53,749 nt of DNA, from NCBI GenBank assembly GCA_002383485.1, contig DFYY01000038.1, positions 1-53,749 on the forward strand. Direction: 5' to 3'. Below are positions 53,185 through 53,749 of this stretch, one piece after another. The notes beneath the pieces are model-generated. The model was not told where the DNA came from. It worked only from the letters and a program-made list of their open reading frames with translations, and did no database searches. The position numbers were made by a program, and so were the translations under genes. Within the stretch, counting starts at the first letter, position 1. Each line of letters opens with the position of its first letter. Source of the DNA: Bacteroidales bacterium UBA4070 (lineage in GTDB: Bacteria; Bacteroidota; Bacteroidia; Bacteroidales; VadinHA17).

Positions 53185-53200
53185 CCGGAGCAGATTAACC

Positions 53201-53692
53201 ATGTCCAACAACGGCGCCGGCATAGGGGACATAGCAACATCCGTATTACTGTCAGAGCGAGGCTACAAAGCAGACATTTATGAAAAAACAATCTCCGCCG
53301 GAGGACGGTGCGGTCAGATTGTGAGAGACGGACACCGGTTCGTCGTGGGCGCAACCATGATGCTCATTCCGGAGGTCCGCCGCGATGTGCTTGGCTCCCT
53401 CGCTCTGACAATGGATGATCTGAATGTCAGACCGATGGATGAGATTTACACTCTGTGGTTTGATGACGGCACCAGGCTCGCATTCACCACTTACCGGGAA
53501 AGGATGAGACAGCAGCTTGAGAAGATGGAACCCGGATACCGTCTCAGCCAGGAGATCATCTTCGATCTGAATATGATGGTCTACGAACGCATTGATCCCG
53601 AACACGGAACATTCTCATCAGAAGAGTTGAACCCCACTCCGGCAGAGACAAGGGAACAGGTCCGCGGGGTCATTGTAAGACAATATTGTTGA
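53201..53692 (+). pseudogene. Damaged phytoene-desaturase-like (CrtI family) FAD oxidoreductase remnant
   Basis: The part from residue 5 to about 110 fits the N-terminal FAD region of CrtI-type desaturases: GAGIGDIATSVLLSERGY, GGRCGQIVRDGHRFVVGATM, then FDDGTRLAFT and a QLEKMEPG. Two signs of damage are seen. The first beta-strand before the Gly motif is missing and the motif itself is GAGIGD, not GxGxxG. After about residue 112 the sequence no longer fits the family and stops at 163, where about 500 would be normal. It lies 16 bp after the aldo/keto reductase. Confidence 0.6.
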
Positions 53693-53713
53693 CAATGAAA
53701 GCTCGTAGAGCTT
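53671..53713. repeat. Nested palindromes at the end of the desaturase remnant
   Basis: CATTGT (53671-53676) and ACAATG (53692-53697) flank the palindrome CAATATTG. Next to them AAGCTC (53699-53704) and GAGCTT (53708-53713) form a 3-nt-loop hairpin. This could be the edge of an inserted element or of a broken assembly. Confidence 0.4.
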
Positions 53714-53749
53714 AAAGAATTGTAGCAGAGCAGCATCCCCCACCCACCC

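Overview
The window looks like chromosome from a Bacteroidota bacterium, probably of the Bacteroidales/Marinilabiliales kind. The evidence is a SusC/SusD pair, an NVEALA peptide beside a six-bladed propeller lipoprotein, many short lipoprotein signals, an ECF sigma factor coupled to a membrane/beta-barrel protein, and promoters of the TAnnTTTG type. The first 4 kb is AT-rich accessory DNA. The rest is more GC-balanced and mostly housekeeping or glycan-use genes. I see no rRNA, tRNA or CRISPR array.

Region 1 (1-4060) holds the tail of an IS1634-like transposase that runs into the 3' end of a six-bladed propeller lipoprotein, the NVEALA peptide gene, and a complete IS5-family element with matched ends and a TTAA target duplication. 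Region 2 (4061-10400) has three unrelated-in-sequence AAA/DUF4143 ATPases within 6.3 kb, mixed with pnuC and a membrane-anchored MutS-like gene. Each ATPase has its own repeat or palindrome directly before its start codon. Region 3 (10485-23440) is core: miaA, a Yip1-like membrane protein, smpB, a LOG-family protein, uvrA, a lytic transglycosylase, an ECF sigma/anti-sigma-like pair, and a znuA-znuC-znuB-lpd operon. Region 4 (23437-24921) is a rearranged spot. The last 90 codons of a histidine kinase abut, head to head, a 5'-truncated gene of unknown function, while the kinase's partner response regulator is intact.

Region 5 (24946-47697) is the main item: a colinear ten-gene polysaccharide utilization locus on the minus strand. 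In transcription order it is susC, susD, a LamG surface lipoprotein, two GH144-type (glycoamylase-fold) lipoproteins, a 1,087-residue multidomain six-hairpin protein, a GPH sugar symporter, a cytoplasmic GH35-like enzyme, a cytoplasmic GH94 phosphorylase of the long (about 1,100 residue) type, and a propeller/Y_Y_Y/LuxR-HTH regulator. GH144, long GH94 and non-galactosidase GH35 together point to beta-1,2-glucan (sophoro-oligosaccharides or cyclic beta-1,2-glucan). The inferred route is surface and periplasmic cleavage, symport of oligosaccharides, then cytosolic transglycosylation and phosphorolysis to glucose 1-phosphate. Two parts look new: the symporter carries an extra helical domain of about 200 residues between its last two membrane helices, and the 1,087-residue enzyme has no assignable family.

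Region 6 (48065-53749) has an S9 prolyl oligopeptidase-like enzyme with an odd linker, a carboxypeptidase-regulatory/beta-barrel protein, an aldo/keto reductase, and a damaged phytoene-desaturase-like remnant at the window end.
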